From the NCBI RefSeq assembly GCF_023715465.1, contig NZ_JAMBOE010000001.1, positions 620,001 to 684,000 of the forward strand: 64,000 nucleotides of DNA, read 5' to 3'. Shown here piece after piece: positions 33,607 through 41,006 of this stretch. The stretch is from Paenibacillus macerans. Lineage in GTDB: Bacteria > Bacillota > Bacilli > Paenibacillales > Paenibacillaceae. The position numbers and the translations under genes are program-made. The notes under the pieces are model-generated. The model worked only from the letters and a program-made list of their open reading frames with translations. It did no database searches and was not told where the DNA came from. The stretch's first letter is position 1, and each line of letters opens with the position of its first letter.

Positions 33607-34252
33607 TTTTTTCACTCCTTAAATGGACGATCTGCACAATATTTTCCGCATCCTGGCGCAGCGTTCCCCGGCGAAGCGAAAGCAAGGCGCAGCCTGCCAG
33701 CGCGGCCAACAGCATTTCCGCCCGCCGCACCTGCTCCTCCGGGAGGCTGCCGCCAAAAGGCTGCCGGCCAAGGGCAGCCCTGCCGCTGCCGGCCGGCACC
33801 CCCGGCCCGCCCGGTTCACCGCCGAGCGCAGCGGCAAACGGGAGCAGCACCTCCCGGCGAAAGGCGTCCGCCAGCGGCATCGCCCGGGCTTCGGGCAGAA
33901 GGCGAAAACCGTCCCCGGCAAGCTTGTAAAGCAGGTACAAGCCGCGATCATCCGCCCACTGCTCGAGCAGACAGACGACCAGGGCGCTTAAATGTCCACC
34001 GTGCCCGCCATCCGGCTCCTCCAGCCAGGCCCCGGCCCGCTCCATCGCCACCCACAGCACATCATGCAGCAAATCCCCTTTGTTGCTGTAGTAATGATAT
34101 ACCGTCCCGTAGCCGAGTCCGGCCTGCGCGGCGACATCGCGGATTTCCAGAGCCATCCCTTTATCCAAAAAAACATCGGCCGCCGCTTGGCGGATTTGCA
34201 CCAGGCGGCGCAGCCGGATCTCTTCGTTTTGTTCTTTCGTCCGCGGAGTCAT
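33575..34252 (-). CDS. TetR-family transcriptional regulator
   Basis: 225 residues. The N-terminal helix-turn-helix is clear: IRQAAADVFLDKGMALEIRDVAAQAGLGYGTVYHYYSNKGDLL. The C-terminal ligand half is unusually rich in Ala, Gly and Leu (for instance AALGGEPGGPGVPAGSGRAALG) and is not linked to a known ligand. Its end runs 32 bp into map, so the two genes are co-transcribed and the regulator probably controls this operon. ATG at 34252 was preferred; ATG at 34276 gives eight more residues, and the AGGAGG lies between them, so the start is not certain. Confidence 0.83.
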   Translation of the reverse strand: MTPRTKEQNEEIRLRRLVQIRQAAADVFLDKGMALEIRDVAAQAGLGYGTVYHYYSNKGDLLHDVLWVAMERAGAWLEEPDGGHGGHLSALVVCLLEQWADDRGLYLLYKLAGDGFRLLPEARAMPLADAFRREVLLPFAAALGGEPGGPGVPAGSGRAALGRQPFGGSLPEEQVRRAEMLLAALAGCALLSLRRGTLRQDAENIVQIVHLRSEKNDYFEIAERN

Positions 34253-34362
34253 AACTAACTCGCAGCCTCCTCTCATTGTTTTAAATATCGTTCCCTTTTT
34301 TGTTTTGACCTACTCTCATGTCAATATAAAATAATAGCAGGAAAATTGCAAGGGGCAGTCGC

Positions 34363-34413
34363 TTGACAAATACAGACTATCGCAGTAGTATAAATCTAAA
34401 CTATTGCAATAGT
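34363..34413 (+). promoter_or_regulatory. blaI promoter and BlaI/MecI-type operators
   Basis: TTGACA (34363-34368) and TAGTAT (34386-34391) are 17 bp apart. Two palindromes overlap or follow them: ACTATCGCAGTAGT (34376-34389) and the perfect ACTATTGCAATAGT (34400-34413). Spacing of 24 bp between them suits binding by two repressor dimers. Confidence 0.8.
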
Positions 34414-34432
34414 CTGAAGGGAAGAACTGCGT

Positions 34433-34792
34433 ATGGAAATAAAACTGTTTGATTCCGAACTGAAAGTGATGGAGGTTTTATGGAAGGAGGGCGATTTAAC
34501 CGCCAAGCGGCTTAGCGAAATTTTGGCCGAACAGGTTGGGTGGAATAAGAACACCACCTACACCGTAATTAAAAAGTGTATCGCCAAAGGTGCGATCAAG
34601 CGGCTCGAACCCAACTTCTTGTGCCAGGCCGTCATTACCAAAGAGCAGGTGCAGGAACAGGAAACATCGGAACTGATCAACAAAGTGTTTGACGGCTCGG
34701 CCGATTTGCTGTTCGCCTCCCTCATCAACAGCAAAAAACTGTCCAAAGAAGAAATCGAAAGATTGAAGCAACTTGTCGACAAGTTGAAATGA
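34433..34792 (+). CDS. BlaI/MecI-family repressor
   Basis: 119 residues. The winged helix runs LFDSELKVMEVLWKEGDLTAKRLSEIL and WNKNTTYTVIKKCIAKGAIKR, the usual BlaI signature; the C-terminal helices are for dimerisation and normally contain the cleavage site used by the partner protease. It is followed 10 bp later by an M56 membrane metalloprotease gene. Palindromic operators cover its promoter. No beta-lactamase or PBP gene follows, so the pair may guard another envelope function. Confidence 0.9.
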   Translation: MEIKLFDSELKVMEVLWKEGDLTAKRLSEILAEQVGWNKNTTYTVIKKCIAKGAIKRLEPNFLCQAVITKEQVQEQETSELINKVFDGSADLLFASLINSKKLSKEEIERLKQLVDKLK

Positions 34793-34802
34793 GGTGTCCC
34801 CT

Positions 34803-36209
34803 ATGGATGTTGTTCAAATGAGCCTGGCGGCGGCAGTCCTCATTATTGCCATCGTGATCATCCGCGGGCTTGCCCTGCACAAGCTGCCCAAAAAGACGTT
34901 TCTCATCCTTTGGGGAGCGGTCGTTTGCCGCCTGCTCATCCCCTTTTCCGTTCCGTCGCGCTTCAGCTTTTTTTCCGGCGTGGAGGCTTTGAAACGGATG
35001 TTTTCGGAACCGGCGGCTCTTCCCACGGTGACAGGAACAGCGGGGGCATACGATGTGGCCGGTATTACCGGGGCTAGGCATCCCCTCGGCGCGTCGGGCG
35101 TGCCCGGCGGCCAAGATGTATCAGCGGCGTCTTTTTCGCCAATATTGATCATTTGGCTGGCAGGCATGGGCGTCTTCGCATTATTTTTTATCGTGGCTTA
35201 TGTGAAGTGTCTCAGGGAATTTCAAACTTCCTTGCCCGTCAAAAACGAGTTTATCGATGCTTGGCTGCGGGAACATCCGATGCGGCGGCAGGTGCGAATA
35301 AGGCAGTCCGATAAAATTAAAGCACCGTTGACCTATGGGGTTTTCCGGCCTGTGGTGCTCCTCCCCAAAACCACCGACTGGGCGGACGAGACAAGGCTGC
35401 GGTATATCCTTACCCATGAGGTTGTGCATATCAAGAGGTTTGATGCCCTGACGAAATGGGTGCTGGCGGCCGCTTTGTGCGTGCACTGGTTCAATCCTTT
35501 GGTATGGGTGATGTATGTGCTCGCCAATCGCGATATGGAACTGGCCTGCGATGAAACGGTGGTGCGGACCTGCGGCGAAACGGGCAAATCCGCCTACGCG
35601 TTAACGCTGATCGAGATGGAGGAGAAGAATAGCAAGCTACCCCCTTTGTTCAACAACTTTAGTAAAAATGCGATAGAAGAAAGGATTATGGCGATTATGA
35701 AAATAAAAAAAATCACGGCGGTGGGAATAGCTACGGCACTGCTCCTGGTTGGGGGCACTTTGACCGCATTCGCGACCAGCGGCGTCAAGGCGGATCAAGA
35801 CACGGCTTCGGTTGAAGCAGCGGAAAGCGGCAGCTTGTCCGGCGGCCTGACGGAACAGGAACAAGAGGCCCAGGACCGCAAAGCGATGGCTGAAGCGCTG
35901 AAGGTCTATGAACCTTTTGGCCTGACTTATGACGAAAAAAACGGCGAACTGTTTTTTCAAGGGGAAAAGGTACGCGACTTCTATGATGAACAGGCAGGGG
36001 TCGGCCAGTCCATGACGGATGGTTCCGTTGACCTGTATGCAGTCTATGAGCATGAAAAGCTGACCGGGATACAAAAACGAAGCCAGGCAGAATTCGAGCG
36101 GAACACGGCCGAAAAAAAGACCATGCAAAAGGAATTCGACGCGTTAAGAAAAGAGTTGGGCATTCCGGACGGAGCCGATTTTGCCTACGAGGGAGAGTCG
36201 AATGGCTGA
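34803..36209 (+). CDS. M56-family membrane metalloprotease (BlaR1-like, no penicillin-binding domain)
   Basis: 468 residues. Several N-terminal membrane spans, the zinc-protease motif HEVVHIKRFDAL (HExxH) near residue 210 with ELACDETVVR downstream, and another membrane span near residue 305 (AVGIATALLLVGGTLTAFA). The 140-residue C-terminal outside part is charged and not the penicillin-binding sensor domain of BlaR1/MecR1, so beta-lactam sensing is unlikely. It should cleave the BlaI-like repressor on an unknown signal. ATG at 34803 has GAGGTG ahead; the GTG nine bases earlier is part of that site. Confidence 0.85.
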   Translation: MDVVQMSLAAAVLIIAIVIIRGLALHKLPKKTFLILWGAVVCRLLIPFSVPSRFSFFSGVEALKRMFSEPAALPTVTGTAGAYDVAGITGARHPLGASGVPGGQDVSAASFSPILIIWLAGMGVFALFFIVAYVKCLREFQTSLPVKNEFIDAWLREHPMRRQVRIRQSDKIKAPLTYGVFRPVVLLPKTTDWADETRLRYILTHEVVHIKRFDALTKWVLAAALCVHWFNPLVWVMYVLANRDMELACDETVVRTCGETGKSAYALTLIEMEEKNSKLPPLFNNFSKNAIEERIMAIMKIKKITAVGIATALLLVGGTLTAFATSGVKADQDTASVEAAESGSLSGGLTEQEQEAQDRKAMAEALKVYEPFGLTYDEKNGELFFQGEKVRDFYDEQAGVGQSMTDGSVDLYAVYEHEKLTGIQKRSQAEFERNTAEKKTMQKEFDALRKELGIPDGADFAYEGESNG

Positions 36210-36279
36210 CGCAAGCTGAAGCGGATAAATTTTTGCGCAAAGCAAATGCCCGGAAACAATCAATCATTACACAGGCCGG

Positions 36280-36312
36280 GGGCTTGCCGAGAACATCGGC
36301 AGGCCTTTTTTA
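36280..36312 (+). terminator. terminator after the M56 protease gene
   Basis: GGCTTGCCGA / TCGGCAGGCC stem around GAACA, then six T. Confidence 0.9.
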
Positions 36313-36417
36313 TGCGGCAGAAAAAGAAGGACCCCCGGTACCATCTCCATCCCCAGGGCCCTGCCATGCAAATTCGTAATCTCTGTCCATTTCCCTTACC
36401 GGTGATCGTTCCCACAC

Positions 36418-36708
36418 CTACCGGAACATCCCCCACAGCCGCAGCAGGTGAAGTGTGTTGCGCGGATCGATTTTTTGATCGATGACGAATTGCACCATCT
36501 GCTCCTCCTGCGTGCCGCTCAGGCGTTCGCCAAGCACGGAAGCTGCCGTTCGGACAAGCCTGCGCACCTTGGGACGATCCTGCAAATCCGCCCGGGTAAG
36601 GCCGTCGACCATCTGCTTGATCCGATCCTTGATTGCCGGATTTTTCATTTTCAGTTTGACCCGCTCCACCAGCTGCGGACTGATCCCATATTGATGATAA
36701 CTGGGCAC
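36418..36708 (-). CDS. SpoVIF-like sporulation protein
   Basis: 96 residues, basic and helical. YGISPQLVERVKLKMKNPAI at the N-terminus and QFVIDQKIDPRNTLHLLRLW at the C-terminus agree with the stage VI sporulation protein F family, as annotated in paenibacilli. In B. subtilis SpoVIF is needed for assembly of late GerE-dependent coat layers. Single gene, flanked by the M56 terminator region and murR. Family call from memory of the signature, moderately sure. Confidence 0.7.
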   Translation of the reverse strand: MPSYHQYGISPQLVERVKLKMKNPAIKDRIKQMVDGLTRADLQDRPKVRRLVRTAASVLGERLSGTQEEQMVQFVIDQKIDPRNTLHLLRLWGMFR

Positions 36709-36784
36709 CGTTGACTAGCACCTCCTGTCCCGTCAATTCCCGACTTCAACCCTAATATATGACGGATAGGCTGTACATAGTTCA

Positions 36785-36813
36785 GAAAAAGCAGGAGCGG
36801 CCGCTCCCCGGCT
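36785..36813 (-). terminator. terminator of the murQPR operon
   Basis: AGC-GGAGC / GCTCC-GCT type stem around GGCC, with five T after it on the minus strand, just past the murR stop. Confidence 0.65.
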
Positions 36814-36815
36814 GT

Positions 36816-37670
36816 TCAGCTTTGTTTAAGAAACGCCGTCGCTTCATGGGTTTGTCCCAATTTGACGATCGTCTCCTCATATTGCGTTGATGCGTACGCA
36901 AAGAACAAAATATCGATCACCACCAGCTGAGCCAGCCGGGAGCCGTACGCCCCGCTGCGCAACGTCGCTTCCGGCGCCTGCGGTGTATACAGCATCAAAT
37001 CGGCCAGCTCGGAAACTTTGTGATTGCCGAAACGGGACAAGCCGATGGTGCGGACTCCATACTTTTGAGCCACCCGGAACAATTGCAGCACTTCCTTGGT
37101 GTTGCCGCTGTACGAAACACCCATAAACAACGTGCCTGGCGGAGCGCTGGCCAGTGCGGCGGCAATCAGATGCTCGTCCTGGAGAGCAAACGCCTGCTTG
37201 CCGACCCGCAGCCATTTTTGCGCGGCATCCGCCGCGACGATCGCCGAAGCTCCAACACCGTACATATGGATGACGGGAGCTTTCCGAAAGCTGTCCACCA
37301 CCTGTTCGATCAGCTGCGGCTGCAGGTGAAGCATCGTGTCTTGAATGGCTTGGACACTGTTGGAGAGCGTTTTTTGAATAATATTTTGAATCGTCTCGCC
37401 CTGCTCAATATCGTAATAGCCGGGTTTTTGCGTTTTGGCATTGTCCACGGACAACCGTATCTTCAAATCGGGAAATCCGGTCAGCCCCAGCGAACGGCAC
37501 AGCCGGGTAATCGCCGCCGCGCTGGTCCCCGCTTTATCGGCCAGCGCATGGATGCTCAGGCCGGAGACTTCCGTTGAAGCGGCCAAAATATATAACGCCG
37601 CTTTTCTTTCCGATTCGGGCAACTGCCCTAGTACCGCCTCCATTTGCGTAAGTATGCTTCCTGTCGTCAC
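36816..37670 (-). CDS. murR: MurR/RpiR-family regulator of MurNAc catabolism
   Basis: 284 residues. N-terminal helix-turn-helix (SIHALADKAGTSAAAITRLCRSLGLTGFPDLKIRL) and C-terminal SIS domain (HMYGVGASAIVAADAAQKW, GVSYSGNTKEVLQLFRVA) that binds a sugar phosphate, most likely MurNAc-6-phosphate. Third gene after murQ and murP, so it regulates its own operon. The frame is open 21 codons upstream, but the GTG taken (TTGSILTQME) has AGGGGCAGG at a proper distance. Function by context is convincing. Confidence 0.85.
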   Translation of the reverse strand: MTTGSILTQMEAVLGQLPESERKAALYILAASTEVSGLSIHALADKAGTSAAAITRLCRSLGLTGFPDLKIRLSVDNAKTQKPGYYDIEQGETIQNIIQKTLSNSVQAIQDTMLHLQPQLIEQVVDSFRKAPVIHMYGVGASAIVAADAAQKWLRVGKQAFALQDEHLIAAALASAPPGTLFMGVSYSGNTKEVLQLFRVAQKYGVRTIGLSRFGNHKVSELADLMLYTPQAPEATLRSGAYGSRLAQLVVIDILFFAYASTQYEETIVKLGQTHEATAFLKQS

Positions 37671-37766
37671 TTGCCTGCCCCTTTCATGTCCCATCCGTTT
37701 TCCATATGCAAAAGAAACGCGGCGGCCCGGCAAATATCCGCCAACGTTTCTTTCCGGTTGCTTTTA

Positions 37767-39218
37767 TTATCTATTATGCTCCAGAAGCATCTGCTTTGTA
37801 AAACCGAAGAAATAAGTGAGCAGGAAGCCGGCAATGTAAGAAACGATTAACCCGAGCAAATAACCGAGTATCGTCATGCCAATCCCCATCGGGCCTTGAA
37901 TCAGCGGGATCAGCACAAGGCCGGAAGGACCGATCGCCACCGAACCGACGAAATTTCCCGTCATTGCAAACAAACCGAGCACCGCGCCGCCAAAACCGCC
38001 GCCAAGGCAGGCGGTCACAAACGGCCGTCCCAAAGGAAGGCTTACCCCGTAGATGAGCGGCTCGCCGATGCCAAGGAAGCCCACGGGCAGCGCACCTTTG
38101 ATCATATTACGCATTCGTGTGTTAGCTTTCAGTTTGATGTAGGTCGCGATAGCCGATCCGACCTGTCCCGCTCCCGCCATCGCCAGGATCGGCAGCAATG
38201 CCGTATATCCCACCTGGGAAATCAATTCGGCGTGGATCGGGATCAGCGCCTGGTGCAAGCCGAACATGACCAGCGGCAGGAAAAGCGATGCCAGCACGAA
38301 TCCGGAAAGCGGTCCGCCGTGCGCCAGCAGCCAGGTTGTTGCCTGCCCGATGCCTTGGGAAATGATGCCGCTGACCGGCATCAGGAAAAACACCGTGATT
38401 AAACCAGCGACAATAAGCGAAATGGTAGGAGTAACGATGATATCGATGGAGGCAGGCATCCGCTTGCGAAGCCATTTTTCCATGACCGAAATTAAACCTG
38501 CTGCCAGAATCGCCCCGATAATTCCCCCTTGCCCCGCGTTGAGCTTGATTTCGCCGAAGAAGGGATAGCTATACGAAATATTGGCCACCGCCGGCGCCAC
38601 GATAATCGCCGCCACCGCGCCGCCGAGCGCGGGTGTGCCGCCAAATTCCTTGGCTGCGTTGATCCCGGCGAAGATCGTCAAATACCCGAAAAATGCCGAA
38701 CCGATCACGCTCAAAATCGGCTGCAAAGTAACCAGCCAGGCCGCGTCGTTGCCGGAGGTGATCAGGTTGTTCATCAAACCTGCGATCCCGTTGATAATCC
38801 CCGCACCCACCAAAGCCGGAATCAAAGGAATAAAGATATTGCCGATTTTCCGCAAAAAGTTTTTAAGCGGCGTGTTGTTTTTCCGTTTGAGCTCCGCCTT
38901 AATGTCAGAGCCTTCCCGAAGAGGAGCCGTCTTGTCTCCCATAGTGGTGCTTGCTTGGACCTCTCCCTCGGCTTGCAGAAGTTTGCCGAAATCCTCCGCC
39001 ACCTTATTGACCACACCCGGTCCGAGGATAATTTGATAGGTCTCGTCGTCGACCACGCCGAGCACCCCTTCGATTTGTTTCAATCCAGCCTCGTCGATTC
39101 GGCTGCGGTCCACGACCGAAACGCGCAGCCGGGTCATGCAGTTGGTAAATTGCTCCACATTGCCGGAACCGCCGATGGATTCCAAAATCCGTTTTGCCAT
39201 CACTTCAAATTTGCTCAT
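37767..39218 (-). CDS. murP: PTS N-acetylmuramic acid transporter, EIIBC
   Basis: 483 residues. The N-terminal EIIB domain has the phosphorylated cysteine in FTNCMTRLRV (about residue 27). After a linker comes the EIIC membrane domain with about ten spans and the conserved GIGEPLIYGV motif. There is no EIIA domain, so an EIIA from another system must supply phosphate. Placed between murQ and murR, it imports MurNAc as MurNAc-6-P. Its start overlaps the murQ end by 14 bp, implying coupled translation. Confidence 0.9.
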   Translation of the reverse strand: MSKFEVMAKRILESIGGSGNVEQFTNCMTRLRVSVVDRSRIDEAGLKQIEGVLGVVDDETYQIILGPGVVNKVAEDFGKLLQAEGEVQASTTMGDKTAPLREGSDIKAELKRKNNTPLKNFLRKIGNIFIPLIPALVGAGIINGIAGLMNNLITSGNDAAWLVTLQPILSVIGSAFFGYLTIFAGINAAKEFGGTPALGGAVAAIIVAPAVANISYSYPFFGEIKLNAGQGGIIGAILAAGLISVMEKWLRKRMPASIDIIVTPTISLIVAGLITVFFLMPVSGIISQGIGQATTWLLAHGGPLSGFVLASLFLPLVMFGLHQALIPIHAELISQVGYTALLPILAMAGAGQVGSAIATYIKLKANTRMRNMIKGALPVGFLGIGEPLIYGVSLPLGRPFVTACLGGGFGGAVLGLFAMTGNFVGSVAIGPSGLVLIPLIQGPMGIGMTILGYLLGLIVSYIAGFLLTYFFGFTKQMLLEHNR

Positions 39219-40128
39219 CGGTTTGCCCCTCCTTACCCGTATTCTTTACCGCCTGACCGATAAAACCTTGGCTCAGCTCCAATTGTTTCAGCGCTTCCGC
39301 ATACGTACACCCTGTCAGGATCATCAGTATCGCCGGCTTCGGCTTCCCTTCAGCGAGGAGCAGGGCATTTTCGGCGGTTTGAGCATCACACGCGGTCGCC
39401 TCCATCACGATCCGCTTGGCCCGCTCCGCCAGTTTTTCGTTGGTCGGCAGCACATCAACCATCAAATTGCCGTAAACCTTGCCCATGCCGATCATCGTAG
39501 CCGTGGACAGCATATTGCAGACCAGCTTCTGCGAGGTTCCCGCCTTTAACCGTGTCGACCCGGTCAGCACTTCGGGACCGTTCTCAATTTCGATGGCAAT
39601 GTCGGCTCTTGAGCTGATCGCCGCGTTTTTGTTGCAGCTGATGCTGATCGTCGTTGCACCGGCCCGCTTGGCGTATTCCAGCCCGCCGATCACGTAAGAC
39701 GTTCGGCCGCTGGCGGCCAAGCCGACGACCGCGTCGTTTGCGGTGAGGTCAAGGTTTTGCAAATCGGCCGCACCAAGCTCGGCCCGATCCTCCGCCCCCT
39801 CCACCGCTTTGATAAACGCGTTGCTTCCGCCGGCGATGAGCCCAATCACCTGCTCGGGAGGAGTGCCGAAGGTCGGCGGACATTCCACCGCGTCAAGCAG
39901 ACCAATTCGTCCGCTCGTCCCTGCTCCCATATAGATCAAGCGGCCACCGCGCCGCAGTGCGTCCGTAATGGCCGTAACCGCTTTGGCAATTTGGGGAATT
40001 TCTTTTTTTACCGCCCCCGCCACTTTCGCGTCTTCTTCATTCATCACCGTAAGCAATTCGGCAACGCTCATTTCGTCCAAACGCATCGTTCGTTCGTTTC
40101 TTGCTTCAGTAGTCAGATTTTCCAGCAT
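39205..40128 (-). CDS. murQ: N-acetylmuramic acid 6-phosphate etherase
   Basis: Splits the lactyl ether of MurNAc-6-P to give GlcNAc-6-P and lactate in cell-wall recycling. 307 residues with an SIS fold: IYMGAGTSGRIGLLDAVECPPTFG, AVVGLAASGRTSYVIGGLEYAK and NGPEVLTGSTRLKAGTSQKLV, all strongly conserved in MurQ. First gene of murQ-murP-murR, with a good promoter, a MurR-type palindrome and a cre-like site upstream. Confidence 0.95.
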   Translation of the reverse strand: MLENLTTEARNERTMRLDEMSVAELLTVMNEEDAKVAGAVKKEIPQIAKAVTAITDALRRGGRLIYMGAGTSGRIGLLDAVECPPTFGTPPEQVIGLIAGGSNAFIKAVEGAEDRAELGAADLQNLDLTANDAVVGLAASGRTSYVIGGLEYAKRAGATTISISCNKNAAISSRADIAIEIENGPEVLTGSTRLKAGTSQKLVCNMLSTATMIGMGKVYGNLMVDVLPTNEKLAERAKRIVMEATACDAQTAENALLLAEGKPKPAILMILTGCTYAEALKQLELSQGFIGQAVKNTGKEGQTDEQI

Positions 40129-40163
40129 GTGAAACTCCCCTTTGATGTATAAGATTCAAACTG

Positions 40164-40243
40164 TGTAACCGTTTACGATTTGATTATAATCCATCTAATA
40201 TAATATTTCAACAATATTTTTATTATATGAAATAAAATTTCAT
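40164..40243 (-). promoter_or_regulatory. murQ promoter with cre-like site and candidate MurR operator
   Basis: On the minus strand -35 TTGAAA (40211-40206) and -10 TATAAT (40188-40183) are 17 bp apart. TGTAACCGTTTACG (40164-40177) resembles a CcpA cre and covers the expected start near 40176, suiting catabolite repression. ATGAAAT-AAA-ATTTCAT (40227-40243) is a perfect palindrome upstream and is the best MurR operator candidate. Confidence 0.7.
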
Positions 40244-40432
40244 TATAAGCATCATAAACGTGAGCTGCCAGGATAAGAGCCGGGTTTCACAGTCCGGGAA
40301 TCGCGAAACAGCCGGGAATTTTCTCTATTGTGCTGGCCTCGGGGGTTATGCTATCTTAGGTTATAAAATTGGGGTCCGATGAAACAATGTTCATAGGCAT
40401 GGATTTAGACAGAAGGGGTGAGCAGTACGATC

Positions 40433-40508
40433 ATGATTATCCGGCAAATCTTTAACAACAACGTGATTCGTGGCGAAGACCAGGTTGGTCATGAGTTTGT
40501 GGTGATCA
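40433..40508 (+). pseudogene. remnant of a LicT/BglG-type antiterminator (RNA-binding domain)
   Basis: Encodes MIIRQIFNNNVIRGEDQVGH and then EFVVI, the start of the co-antiterminator RNA-binding domain of BglG/LicT proteins (conserved NNNV and GxEFVV). The family match stops after about 25 codons, where the frame enters a glucosidase remnant. Confidence 0.7.
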
Positions 40509-40512
40509 GGGA

Positions 40513-40641
40513 TCAAGCAAACGTTACGGGTTTATTTATGTGGATCGCGACGAGTTCGATCTCAAAGAATTGCGCAGAATCCGCAAGCAAAGTTTTTACT
40601 GGTATCAGCAACTGATTCAAAGTAATGGAGAAGCTCGTTAA
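40513..40641 (+). pseudogene. C-terminal remnant of a GH1 6-phospho-beta-glucosidase
   Basis: In the +1 frame relative to the LicT remnant the DNA encodes SKRYGFIYVDRDEFDLKEL and RRIRKQSFYWYQQLIQSNGE before a stop, the highly conserved end of GH1 phospho-glucosidases (KRYGFIYVD, KKSFYWY). So the genes between (rest of licT, a PTS gene, most of the glucosidase) were deleted in one event or several. Confidence 0.78.
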
Positions 40642-40646
40642 ATTTT

Positions 40647-40684
40647 AAAAGGACCGCCCGGTAAATCGCCGGGCGGTCCTTTTA
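40647..40684. terminator. terminator left from the lost beta-glucoside operon
   Basis: Perfect stem AAAAGGACCGCCCGG / CCGGGCGGTCCTTTT six bases past the stop of the GH1 remnant. Confidence 0.88.
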
Positions 40685-40742
40685 GGGCAAACTTATATGC
40701 GGGCCCATGGGCATGGGAACGAACAACTACGCTTATCTTGCC

Positions 40743-40948
40743 AAAAATAGCGGTAAATGGTGGCGTTATTTCTGTAATTTGACCCATTACTCGCAAAATA
40801 GAGGAACTTTTTGGTCTTATTTTCTCCCTATGCCTGAAAAAGCACCATTTTTCCTGCATTCTCCAAAAATAGCGGTAAAAATTTCCTTTATTTCGACTAA
40901 ACCTCTTTCTTCCCGTAAATAGAGCCCTTTTTTACCGTTATTTCCACA
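40743..40948 (+). repeat. four-unit intergenic element, family E, copy 1
   Basis: Four units of about 30 bp with outer arms AAATA/TATTT and inner GCGG start at 40743, 40795, 40865 and 40915 (steps 52, 70, 50); for example AAAAATAGCGGTAAATGG. Spacers 1 and 2 resemble those of the copy at 52.66 kb, which is in reverse orientation. The element lies between the lost bgl operon terminator and recG. Confidence 0.75.
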
Positions 40949-41006
40949 GACCTCCGCATTAGGGCAGCCTGCTCTCTTCCCGCATCCCTTAAGAAAGATA
41001 CGGCGG

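Noticed and set aside
34803..36209. BlaR1/MecR1 beta-lactam sensor
   Set aside because: The HExxH protease part is present but the penicillin-binding sensor domain is not.
40418..40615. A 65-codon intact small gene
   Set aside because: The frame joins two unrelated family fragments and changes frame relative to the second; better explained as a deletion scar.
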